Of a stretch of 8,074 bases of DNA, positions 1 to 5,243 are shown piece by piece. Made by a program: the position numbers and the translations under genes. Below the pieces are notes generated by a model. It searched no databases and was not told the DNA's origin. It worked only from the letters and a program-made list of their open reading frames with translations. This stretch comes from Microbacteriaceae bacterium. Lineage in GTDB: Bacteria > Actinomycetota > Actinomycetes > Actinomycetales > Microbacteriaceae. Each line of letters starts with the position of its first letter. Within the stretch, counting starts at the first letter, position 1. The stretch is from NCBI GenBank assembly GCA_017744755.1, contig JAGIAU010000089.1, forward strand, positions 1 to 8,074, given 5' to 3'.

Positions 1-13
1 TCGCGCCGCCGCG

Positions 14-760
14 CTAGCGGCCGAGCGCGCGCCGCGCCAGCTCGGCGAACTCGGGCGAGGCGAGCCGCTCCACGAAGCGGTCCGCCTCCCGGCGGATGCG
101 GTCGAGCGGCGGCTCGTCGGGGGCGTGCAGCAGCTCGCGGGTCGCGCGGACGGCGTCGCGGGGGAGCGCGGCGAGGCGTTCGGCGACGGCGAACGCGCTG
201 GGCACCTGCGTGCCCGTCGCGACGACGCTCGACAGCAGCCCGGCCTGCAGCGCGGCATCGGCGCCGATCGACTGCCCGAGCAGCAGGAGCTCCGCGGCGA
301 GCCGGGAGCCGGCGATCCGGGGGAGCAGGAGCGAGCTGGCCGCCTCCGGCACGAGTCCGAGCCGGGCGAAGGGGAACGACAGCACGGCCGTGTCGTCGGC
401 CACGGCGAAGTCGCAGTGCAGCAGCATCGTCGCGCCGATGCCGACGCAGCTGCCGTGCACGGCGGCGACGAGCGGCACGCGGACCTCCACGAGCGCGCGG
501 AGGAAGCGGAGCACGGGCGAGTCCTCGCCGGTCGGCGGCTCGTCGAGGAAGTCGAGGAGGTCGTTCCCGGCGCAGAACGCCTTCCCCTCGCCCGAGATCA
601 CGACCGCGGCGACGCCCGGGTCGGCGTCCGCGGCCAGCAGCGCGTCGGCGGCGGTCGCATACATCGCCCGGGTGAGGGCGTTCCGCTTCTCCGGCCGGTT
701 CAGGACGATGTGCCGGGCGGCGCCGACCTCGCGGACCTGGACGAGTTCGTTCTCGCTCAC
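14..760 (-). CDS. Enoyl-CoA hydratase/isomerase family protein, probably a delta3-delta2-enoyl-CoA isomerase (ECI2-like)
   Basis: This is a 248-residue crotonase-fold protein starting at GTG 758-760 and ending at TAG 14-16. Crotonases bind acyl-CoA thioesters and stabilise an oxyanion with two backbone NH groups. The first loop is seen at FCAGNDL (residues 62-68) and the second around GSCVGIGA (103-110). By my alignment neither catalytic Glu of true hydratases (Glu144 and Glu164 of the rat enzyme) is kept: the positions read Thr111 and Phe131. Instead a Glu lies in LGLVPEAASS (Glu139), where ECI2-type isomerases have their catalytic Glu (PEGCSS), and GNDL also resembles ECI2. Isomerisation of unsaturated acyl-CoA in beta-oxidation is therefore my preferred reading, with another crotonase reaction possible. 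The frame stays open upstream, but that part is arginine/serine-rich and overlaps the hydrolase gene, so I take the GTG. A TAGCAT box 7 bases upstream supports this start. The gene lies 10 bp after the hydrolase gene. Confidence 0.9.
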   Translation of the reverse strand: MSENELVQVREVGAARHIVLNRPEKRNALTRAMYATAADALLAADADPGVAAVVISGEGKAFCAGNDLLDFLDEPPTGEDSPVLRFLRALVEVRVPLVAAVHGSCVGIGATMLLHCDFAVADDTAVLSFPFARLGLVPEAASSLLLPRIAGSRLAAELLLLGQSIGADAALQAGLLSSVVATGTQVPSAFAVAERLAALPRDAVRATRELLHAPDEPPLDRIRREADRFVERLASPEFAELARRALGR

Positions 761-767
761 GCCGCCG

Positions 768-773
768 ATGCTA
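768..773 (-). promoter_or_regulatory. Putative -10 box (TAGCAT) of a leaderless promoter for the enoyl-CoA isomerase gene
   Basis: Read on the minus strand, TAGCAT is followed by seven bases and then the GTG start. This matches the actinobacterial TAnnnT box placed so that transcription starts at or next to the start codon. No good Shine-Dalgarno sequence precedes the GTG, which fits a leaderless transcript. No clear -35 is visible. The first three bases (771-773) are also the TAG stop of the upstream hydrolase gene. The promoter would be internal to the cluster. Confidence 0.45.
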
Positions 774-1361
774 CCCGTGCGGCCGAGGCCCGCCGCCGGC
801 GCTGTCGACACCGTCCAGGAAGGCGAGGATGCGCGGCCACGCCTCGTCGGCGGATTCCTCCGAATGGTCGGGCCGGTCGACGTCGAGGAACAGGTGTCCG
901 CCGTCCTCGTAGACGAAGACCGCGTGCCCGAGCGCCGCGAACTCCTCCTCGACCTCCGGCTCCCGCCACTCGTCGTGGGCGGCGACGTGCGCCTGCGCCG
1001 GGACGCCGCTCGGCCACTCCGCATCCCACCAGCGAGGCGTGACGGCGCCGTAGAGGTAGAGCGCCCCGACGACATCCGGCCGCTCGAGCAGGACTCCGGT
1101 CGCCATCGCGCAGCCGAGCGACATCCCGGCCACGACGAGCGGGCCGGCGATCCCGGCCGCCGCCGCCCGGGCGCGGGCGGCGAGCACCTCCTGGCCGATC
1201 GCCTCGCCGTTCGCGACGCCCGCGTGCACGTCGTCGAACATCGCGCCGTCATAGAGATCCGGCGTATGCACGACGTGGCCGGCGGCGCGCAGCCGGTCCG
1301 CGAAGGCGTGCACGCCCGGCGTCAGCCCGCCGGCGTGGTGGAAGAGCAGCACCTCGGCCAT
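771..1361 (-). CDS. Dienelactone hydrolase family alpha/beta hydrolase
   Basis: This 196-residue protein has the alpha/beta-hydrolase fold of the dienelactone hydrolase family, whose members cleave esters or lactones in the cytoplasm. The N-terminus LLFHHAGGLTPGV (residues 5-17) is a family hallmark. The nucleophile elbow is GMSLG (79-83), giving Ser81 where classical dienelactone hydrolase has Cys. The likely other triad members are Asp130 (AAHDEW) and His156 (GGHLFLD). The length is somewhat short for the family (about 190-240). No signal peptide is seen. The ATG overlaps the stop of the RidA-like gene as TGATG, so translation is probably coupled; no strong ribosome binding site is seen. 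The substrate is unknown. The neighbouring isomerase and RidA-like protein suggest catabolism or clean-up of small reactive metabolites (inference). Confidence 0.9.
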   Translation of the reverse strand: MAEVLLFHHAGGLTPGVHAFADRLRAAGHVVHTPDLYDGAMFDDVHAGVANGEAIGQEVLAARARAAAAGIAGPLVVAGMSLGCAMATGVLLERPDVVGALYLYGAVTPRWWDAEWPSGVPAQAHVAAHDEWREPEVEEEFAALGHAVFVYEDGGHLFLDVDRPDHSEESADEAWPRILAFLDGVDSAGGGPRPHG

Positions 1362-1765
1362 CAGCGCATGACCGCCGCCACGGCGGACACCTCGACGAGC
1401 GCGCCGCGGACCCCGAGCGCCGGCACGATCGCGGCGCTCACGAGCGGCGGTCGCGGCGCCCTCGCGAGCGACTGCGCGGCGACGCCGTACGCCGCGCCGA
1501 TGTCGACGCCCTCGACGAGCGCGACGTGCACGTGCACGAGGTGCTCGACGCCGAGGCCGGCGGCGGCGAGTGCGACCTCGAGGTTCGCCATCACGCGGGC
1601 GGTCTGGGCGGCCGCGTCGTCGCCGCCGACCAGCGCGCCCGTCTCGTCGACCGCGTTCTGCCCTCCGACGTACACGGTGGTCGCGCCGGGCGGCACGACG
1701 GCGACATGGCTGAACGCAGGGCTCCGCACCAGTCCGGCGGGCTGCAGCAGTTCGATGTCGCTCAT
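1361..1765 (-). CDS. RidA/YjgF/UK114 family protein (atypical)
   Basis: This 134-residue protein belongs to the Rid family of small trimeric proteins; the archetype RidA hydrolyses reactive enamines/imines made by PLP enzymes. Visible family features are VYVGGQNAVD (residues 31-40), the QT pair with a following helix (54-70), and a C-terminal VEVSAVA strand (124-130) carrying the conserved Glu. The arginine that holds the substrate carboxylate in RidA (Arg105 of E. coli) appears to be replaced: the segment reads RPPLVS, with Val109 at that place. It is therefore probably a divergent Rid subgroup with a different substrate, not a standard imine deaminase. I chose the ATG at 1763-1765 because MSDIELL begins the fold and a TAGCAT box lies seven bases upstream. 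The open frame further upstream is arginine-rich and overlaps the acetyltransferase gene. It is probably first gene of the ridA-hydrolase-isomerase cluster. Confidence 0.88.
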   Translation of the reverse strand: MSDIELLQPAGLVRSPAFSHVAVVPPGATTVYVGGQNAVDETGALVGGDDAAAQTARVMANLEVALAAAGLGVEHLVHVHVALVEGVDIGAAYGVAAQSLARAPRPPLVSAAIVPALGVRGALVEVSAVAAVMR

Positions 1766-1772
1766 GCGCGGG

Positions 1773-1778
1773 ATGCTA
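1773..1778 (-). promoter_or_regulatory. Putative -10 box (TAGCAT) of a leaderless promoter for the RidA-like gene
   Basis: The minus strand reads TAGCAT, seven bases, then ATG. The box and spacing are the same as at the isomerase gene and nearly the same as at the threonine aldolase gene. No Shine-Dalgarno sequence is seen before this ATG. The site lies in the 62 bp gap after the acetyltransferase gene and probably drives the three-gene cluster. Confidence 0.5.
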
Positions 1779-1827
1779 CGCCGCACCCCCGACACCGCGT
1801 TCAGCCACCGCTCCGGCCCGCCGCGAC

Positions 1828-2241
1828 TCACCTCCGCGGCGCCCCCGGCCGCTCCATCACCGTCGCGTCGGGCGCCCTGAAGCCGAACTGCTCGTACAGC
1901 CCGTGCGCGTCCTTCGTCGCGAGCATCCAGCGGAAGCCCGCGCCGGGGCCGTCGTCGATCATCGTCCGCACGAGCAGCTTGCCCACGCCGGCGCCGCGCG
2001 CCGCGGGATCGACGATGACGTCCCCGAGGTAGGCGAACTGCACCCCGTCGGACACCGCCCGCGCGAAGCCCAGCTGCGACCCGTCCGGGCCGTACACCCC
2101 GACGACGCGCCAGGCCGAGTCGATCTGCGCCTCGATGTCGCGCCGCTCGCGCCAGGTGTTCCAGTACGCCTCGGTGGACAGCATCCGCCAGATCCAGTCG
2201 CGGTCGAGGCGGGCGGGGTCGTCGGAGGCGAGGTGCGTCAT
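1828..2241 (-). CDS. GNAT family N-acetyltransferase
   Basis: This 137-residue protein is a compact GCN5-related acetyltransferase that moves an acetyl group from acetyl-CoA to an unknown amine. Motif A is clear: a beta strand YLGDVIVDP (residues 71-79) followed by the pyrophosphate-binding loop ARGAGVGKLL (81-90), matching R-x-x-G-x-G. The C-terminal HGLYEQFGF (113-121) is the usual motif B with the conserved Tyr116. The N-terminal half (DWIWRMLSTEAYWNTWRERRD) is the variable acceptor part and resembles the small GNATs found in many Actinobacteria. The start is ATG 2239-2241. GGAG lies only two bases before the ATG, too close for a normal ribosome site, so a leaderless start is possible. It is divergent from threonine aldolase and separated from the RidA-like gene by 62 bp. 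Confidence 0.9.
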   Translation of the reverse strand: MTHLASDDPARLDRDWIWRMLSTEAYWNTWRERRDIEAQIDSAWRVVGVYGPDGSQLGFARAVSDGVQFAYLGDVIVDPAARGAGVGKLLVRTMIDDGPGAGFRWMLATKDAHGLYEQFGFRAPDATVMERPGAPRR

Positions 2242-2247
2242 GACTCC

Positions 2248-2253
2248 AGTGTC
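2248..2253 (-). promoter_or_regulatory. Possible weak -10 box (GACACT) for the acetyltransferase gene
   Basis: The minus strand reads GACACT, six bases, then ATG. It has the A at position 2 and T at position 6 that matter most in a -10 box but lacks the leading T. The spacing matches the other putative leaderless starts here. A nearly identical arrangement (CACACT, six bases, ATG) precedes the DUF2255 gene. Confidence 0.25.
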
Positions 2254-2324
2254 CGCGAGCGGGCGTCCCGGGCGCGCGGGCCACGGCCCTGCTTCGTGGA
2301 CCGATCGCTGCAGCCGCTCGCGGG

Positions 2325-2330
2325 TAGCAT
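2325..2330 (+). promoter_or_regulatory. Putative -10 box (TAGCAT) of a leaderless promoter for threonine aldolase
   Basis: TAGCAT is followed by six bases and the GTG start at 2337. No usable Shine-Dalgarno spacing exists: the AGG directly abuts the GTG. This supports transcription starting at or near the start codon. I see no clear -35 about 17 bases upstream. The box lies in the 95 bp divergent region shared with the acetyltransferase gene. Confidence 0.45.
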
Positions 2331-2336
2331 CCCAGG

Positions 2337-3329
2337 GTGATCGACCTCCGCTCCGACACCGTCACCCGGCCGACCGAGGCGATGCGGGCCGCGATGGCCC
2401 GCGCGGAGGTGGGCGACGACGTCTACGGCGAGGACCCGTCGGTGCACGCGCTCGAGGAGCGCGTCGCGGACCTCCTCGGCAAGGAGGCGGCGCTGTTCTG
2501 CGCGACCGGATCGCTCGCGAACGTCCTCGCCGTCGCCTCGCTCGTCGGCCCGGGCGAGGAGGTGCTCTGCGAGTCGGCCGCGCACATCGCCCGGGCCGAG
2601 CTCGGCGCGCACGGCGCGGTCACGGGCGTCACGATGCGCACCTGGCACGAGCCGCGCGGCCTGATCGACCTCGAGCAGCTCCGCCGGCTCTTCGCCCCGC
2701 CTGCCGGCCCCTTCATGGTCGCGACCCGCGCGATCTCGGTGGAGAACACGCACAATTTCGGCGGCGGCGTCGTGCAGCCGATCGACTCGCTGCGCGCGCT
2801 CCGCGCCTTCGCCGACGAGGAGGGCATCGCCGTCCACATGGACGGCGCCCGGCTGTGGAACGCGCACGTCGCGACCGGCACGCCGCTGCGCGACTACGGC
2901 GCCGTCGCGGACGTCCTCGCCGTCTGCCTCTCGAAGGGCCTCGGCGCGCCCGTCGGCTCCCTCATGGTCGGCTCCGCCGATGCGGTCGCGGAGGCGCGCG
3001 TGCGCCGCAAGCGGCTCGGCGGCGGCATGCGCCAGGCCGGGATCCTCGCGGCCGCCGGCCTGCACGCCCTCGCCCACCATGTCGAGCGCCTCGCCGAGGA
3101 CCATGCGAACGCGAGGCTCGTGGCCGAGGCGCTCGGCGTCGACCCCGCCGCCGTCGACACGAATGTCATCGTCGCCGAGCGCCCGGATGCCGCCGCGGTG
3201 GTCGAGCGCGCCCGGGAGCGCGGCGTGCTGCTCGGCACGATCGGCCGCACCGCCGTCCGGGCGATCACGCATCTCGACGTGTCGCGCGCCGATGCGGAGG
3301 CCGCGGCGAAGGCGCTCGCCGGGCTCTAG
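2337..3329 (+). CDS. ltaE: Low-specificity L-threonine aldolase (PLP-dependent)
   Basis: This 330-residue fold-type I PLP enzyme cleaves L-threonine or L-allo-threonine to glycine and acetaldehyde in the cytoplasm. The opening IDLRSDTVTRPT (residues 2-13) and DDVYGEDPSV (27-36) are signatures of the family. The cofactor phosphate site is CATGSLAN (55-62), His83 is the ring-stacking histidine, HMDGAR (167-172) carries the Asp that binds the pyridine nitrogen, and SKGLGAPVGS (199-208) carries the Schiff-base Lys200. The length is normal for the family (about 330-345) and all key residues are present, so it should be active. The start is GTG 2337-2339, fixed by the family N-terminus and the upstream TAGCAT box. 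It faces the DUF2255 gene, and the two stop codons share CTAG. Confidence 0.96.
   Translation: MIDLRSDTVTRPTEAMRAAMARAEVGDDVYGEDPSVHALEERVADLLGKEAALFCATGSLANVLAVASLVGPGEEVLCESAAHIARAELGAHGAVTGVTMRTWHEPRGLIDLEQLRRLFAPPAGPFMVATRAISVENTHNFGGGVVQPIDSLRALRAFADEEGIAVHMDGARLWNAHVATGTPLRDYGAVADVLAVCLSKGLGAPVGSLMVGSADAVAEARVRRKRLGGGMRQAGILAAAGLHALAHHVERLAEDHANARLVAEALGVDPAAVDTNVIVAERPDAAAVVERARERGVLLGTIGRTAVRAITHLDVSRADAEAAAKALAGL
3326..3329. other. Shared CTAG carrying the stop codons of two convergent genes
   Basis: The palindromic tetramer gives TAG at 3327-3329 on the plus strand (threonine aldolase) and TAG at 3328-3326 on the minus strand (DUF2255). The genes thus overlap by exactly four bases. 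There is no room for a dedicated terminator, so transcripts must run into the opposite gene or end inside it. Confidence 0.95.
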
Positions 3330-3703
3330 ATCGTCACCGGCTCCTGGGGCGTCAGGCGGACCGTCGTCGCGACCACCTCGTCGGTGAGCATGGCGGGGAC
3401 GTGCCGCGCGTTCTCGCCGCGGTCGTACTTGGCGCGGTAGGCGGCGTCGATCGCAGCGCGCTCCGCCGACCCGACGGGCTCGACCGCGACGTTGACGACC
3501 TGGTCGCCGATCCGCAGCCGGGTCGCGGCATGCCGCGTCGCCTGCTGATACCAGCGTCCGTCCGCGCCGAAGTGGGATCGGGCGTAGAGCGAATCCCCGG
3601 CCTGCACGACCCAGAACGGCACGAAACCGGCCCTGCCGTCCTTCTTCACGGTCGCGACCTCGGGCGTCTCCGCGCCTGCGATGAGCTCCTGGACCTCGTT
3701 CAT
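3326..3703 (-). CDS. DUF2255 family protein
   Basis: This 125-residue cytoplasmic protein resembles DUF2255, small proteins of unknown function common in Actinobacteria and distantly like the split-barrel flavin/F420-binding proteins. Recognisable parts are PFWVVQAGDSLYARS (residues 29-43), the GADGRWY segment (46-52), a central beta region, IDAAYRAKYDR (84-94), and a C-terminal strand ATTVRLTP. I cannot assign a reaction. The ATG at 3701-3703 is chosen because MNEVQELIAG begins the family-like part; an upstream ATG at 3773-3775 would add 24 residues reading into the cspA promoter region. CACACT lies six bases before the chosen ATG. Its stop codon overlaps that of the convergent threonine aldolase gene. 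Confidence 0.8.
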   Translation of the reverse strand: MNEVQELIAGAETPEVATVKKDGRAGFVPFWVVQAGDSLYARSHFGADGRWYQQATRHAATRLRIGDQVVNVAVEPVGSAERAAIDAAYRAKYDRGENARHVPAMLTDEVVATTVRLTPQEPVTI

Positions 3704-3709
3704 GCGGCC

Positions 3710-3715
3710 AGTGTG
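3710..3715 (-). promoter_or_regulatory. Possible weak -10 box (CACACT) for the DUF2255 gene
   Basis: The minus strand reads CACACT, six bases, then the ATG at 3703. No Shine-Dalgarno sequence is seen. The arrangement copies that before the acetyltransferase gene (GACACT, six bases, ATG). The leading T of a good -10 box is missing, so this is tentative. Confidence 0.25.
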
Positions 3716-3771
3716 CGCTCGCGCCTCGAACTGGGGCTGGTTTTTCCGGATCCTCACAGGGCGTTCGAATG

Positions 3772-3785
3772 TCACAGCCTTGTGA
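3772..3785. repeat. Inverted repeat TCACA-N4-TGTGA upstream of cspA
   Basis: The five-base arms TCACA (3772-3776) and TGTGA (3781-3785) are perfect reverse complements around GCCT. The element lies about 40 bp upstream of the proposed cspA -10 box and about 70 bp upstream of the DUF2255 start, so it could be an operator for either gene. It is not a standard CRP site, which has the opposite half-site order and a six-base spacer. Confidence 0.5.
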
Positions 3786-3800
3786 ACGTCTCGTAACGAC

Positions 3801-3847
3801 TGGCCGAGCGGCCATGATCATGGGCTATGGTGGCCGAAGGTTCGGCC
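3801..3847. promoter_or_regulatory. Stacked palindromes across the cspA promoter
   Basis: Three perfect inverted repeats lie close together. TGGCC-GAGC-GGCCA occupies 3801-3814, the 12-base palindrome CCATGATCATGG occupies 3812-3823, and GGCCGAA-GG-TTCGGCC occupies 3832-3847. The first two overlap and cover the -35 to -10 spacer; the last straddles the expected transcription start. They look like regulator binding sites, or for the last one a hairpin at the 5' end of the message. I do not recognise a known consensus. Confidence 0.5.
3826..3831 (+). promoter_or_regulatory. Putative -10 box (TATGGT) of the cspA-desaturase promoter
   Basis: TATGGT is the best TAnnnT box between the DUF2255 gene and cspA. 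It would give a start near 3838 and a 5' leader of roughly 55 bases, longer than for the other genes here and in line with cold-shock genes, whose leaders often control translation. The -35 region (around 3801-3808) is poor. Confidence 0.4.
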
Positions 3848-3882
3848 CGGTTTTCGTGTCGATTCACCAAGCACCGACACGT

Positions 3883-3887
3883 AAGGA
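3883..3887 (+). promoter_or_regulatory. Ribosome binding site of cspA (AAGGA)
   Basis: AAGGA lies six bases before the ATG at 3894. It is one of three clear Shine-Dalgarno sequences in the window and marks cspA as a leadered, probably strongly translated gene. Confidence 0.75.
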
Positions 3888-3893
3888 AACAGC

Positions 3894-4100
3894 ATGGCCA
3901 GCACTGGCACCGTCAAGTGGTTCAACGCCGAGAAGGGCTTCGGCTTCATCTCCCCGGACGACGGCTCGGCCGACGTCTTCGCGCACTTCTCCGCCATCCA
4001 GGGGGGCGGCTACCGCTCGCTGGACGAGGGGCAGAAGGTCGAGTTCGACACCGAGCAGGGCCCGAAGGGCCCGCAGGCCGCGAACATCCGCAAGCTCTGA
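3894..4100 (+). CDS. cspA: Cold-shock protein (CspA family)
   Basis: This 68-residue single-domain protein has the CspA/OB fold and binds single-stranded RNA and DNA, melting RNA structure as a chaperone and affecting translation and transcription. Both nucleic-acid motifs are intact: RNP1 at KGFGFI (residues 14-19) and RNP2 at VFAHF (28-32). The opening GTVKWFNAEKG and the ending QAANIRKL are typical of actinobacterial members, and the length is standard. It has a good ribosome site and a palindrome-rich promoter region. The desaturase gene begins 15 bp after its stop, suggesting one transcript. Whether this copy is cold-induced or constitutive cannot be told from sequence, since many actinobacterial csp genes are housekeeping. 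Confidence 0.97.
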   Translation: MASTGTVKWFNAEKGFGFISPDDGSADVFAHFSAIQGGGYRSLDEGQKVEFDTEQGPKGPQAANIRKL

Positions 4101-4115
4101 GAGCACGCTGACTTC

Positions 4116-5213
4116 GTGACGCAGGTCGACGCCCCGCTGGGGCGCCTGCGGCGCACCGTCGCACGGGCAGGGACGTTCCCGTCCCTGGCCCGTGCGTACA
4201 CGGAGGTGTCGCAGACCGTGAAGGAGCAGAACCTGCTCCGCCGGACCCCGTGGTTCTATATGGCCGTGGGCGTCGCCCTGCTGCTCGCCTTCGGCGGCGC
4301 GGTCGCCGGGTTCGTCCTGTTCCAGGACACCTGGTACCAGCTGCTGATGGCCGGCGCGCTCGGCATCATCTTCACGCAGGTCGCGTTCCTCGCCCACGAG
4401 GCCGCGCACCGGCAGATCCTCGCATCCGGGCCGGCGAACCGCCGGCTCGCCCGCATCCTGGGCGGCATCGTCGGGATGAGCTACGACTGGTGGGACACGA
4501 AGCACACCCGCCACCACGCGAACCCCAATCAGGTGGGCCGGGATCCGGACATCGAGCTCGACACGATCTCCTTCGTCGAGGAGGACGCGGTGACCGCGGG
4601 CCGGTTCCGCGCGCTCATCACCCGCAAGCAGGGCTGGCTGTTCTTCCCGCTCCTGACGCTCGAGGGGCTGAACCTGCACTGGCTCGGCATCAAGCACCTC
4701 CTGACGGCGCGTGACGTGCCGCACCGCTGGCTCGAGCTCGGCCTCATCGTCGGGCGCCTGGCCCTCGTGGTCGTCCCCGTCTTCCTGCTGCTCCCGCTCG
4801 GCATGGCCTTCGCGTTCATGGGCGTGCAGCTCGCCGTCTTCGGCGTGTACATGGGCGCATCCTTCGCGCCGAACCACAAGGGCATGCCGATCATCGCGCA
4901 CGACGCGAAGCTCGACTTCTTCTCCAAGCAGGTCCGCACCTCGCGGAACGTGCGCGGCGGATGGTGGGCGACCTGGCTCTTCGGCGGCCTCAACTACCAG
5001 ATCGAGCACCACCTCTTCCCGAGCATGTCCCGGCTGCACCTCTCGAAGGCGCGGCGGATCGTGCAGGAGCAGTGCCGCGAGCTCGACGTCCCGTACGCGG
5101 AGACGAGCATTTGGCGCTCCTACGCGATCGTCGTCCGCTACCTGAACCAGGTCGGTCTCGCCGCTCGCGATCCCTTCGACTGCCCCATGGTCGGGCAGTA
5201 CCGGCGGGCGTAG
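4116..5213 (+). CDS. Membrane fatty acid desaturase (acyl-CoA/acyl-lipid type)
   Basis: This 365-residue integral membrane di-iron enzyme introduces a double bond into fatty acyl chains using oxygen and reducing power from a separate carrier. All three histidine boxes are present: HEAAH (residues 94-98), HTRHH (130-134) and QIEHH (295-299). Gln in the third box is typical of the linoleoyl-CoA desaturase-like group, which includes front-end desaturases and mycobacterial DesA3. Hydrophobic membrane segments lie at about 48-70, 75-95, 205-228 and 230-250, and APNHKGMP (251-258) is a usual family segment. There is no cytochrome b5 domain. The start is GTG 4116, 15 bp after cspA, with only a weak ribosome site, so coupling to csp translation is possible. 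The cspA context suggests a role in keeping membranes fluid in the cold (inference). Position specificity cannot be read from sequence. Confidence 0.93.
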   Translation: MTQVDAPLGRLRRTVARAGTFPSLARAYTEVSQTVKEQNLLRRTPWFYMAVGVALLLAFGGAVAGFVLFQDTWYQLLMAGALGIIFTQVAFLAHEAAHRQILASGPANRRLARILGGIVGMSYDWWDTKHTRHHANPNQVGRDPDIELDTISFVEEDAVTAGRFRALITRKQGWLFFPLLTLEGLNLHWLGIKHLLTARDVPHRWLELGLIVGRLALVVVPVFLLLPLGMAFAFMGVQLAVFGVYMGASFAPNHKGMPIIAHDAKLDFFSKQVRTSRNVRGGWWATWLFGGLNYQIEHHLFPSMSRLHLSKARRIVQEQCRELDVPYAETSIWRSYAIVVRYLNQVGLAARDPFDCPMVGQYRRA

Positions 5214-5243
5214 AACGCCCTCTCGCCCGCCCGGCTCCGGCGT

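Noticed and set aside
761..1252. Upstream extension of the isomerase frame to ATG 1252
   Set aside because: The extra part is Arg/Ser/Pro-rich without family similarity and overlaps the hydrolase gene in another frame; the GTG at 760 matches the family start.
96..1880. Very long plus-strand open frame (594 codons) opposite the ridA-hydrolase-isomerase cluster
   Set aside because: Its translation is low-complexity Ser/Arg/Ala-rich with no domain, as expected of antisense frames in high-GC DNA, and three recognisable genes lie on the other strand.
3737..3750. T-run (GGTTTTTCC) as an intrinsic terminator
   Set aside because: No GC-rich stem directly precedes it and no gene ends nearby on the plus strand.
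3772..3785. CRP/cAMP receptor site reading of TCACA-N4-TGTGA
   Set aside because: The CRP consensus is TGTGA-N6-TCACA. Here the half-site order is reversed and the spacer is four bases, so I keep it only as an unassigned inverted repeat.
2238..3821. Long minus-strand frame (527 codons) opposite threonine aldolase
   Set aside because: It is Arg/Gly/Ala-rich with no recognisable motif, while the plus strand encodes a complete threonine aldolase with all active-site residues.
3864..5039. Long minus-strand frame (391 codons) opposite cspA and the desaturase
   Set aside because: The charged low-complexity translation is an antisense shadow; cspA and the three-histidine-box desaturase are clear on the plus strand.
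5214..5243. Possible terminator between the desaturase and the uridine-kinase-like gene
   Set aside because: Only a 4-base stem (CGCC/GGCG) is visible and no T-run follows, so it is not supportable.
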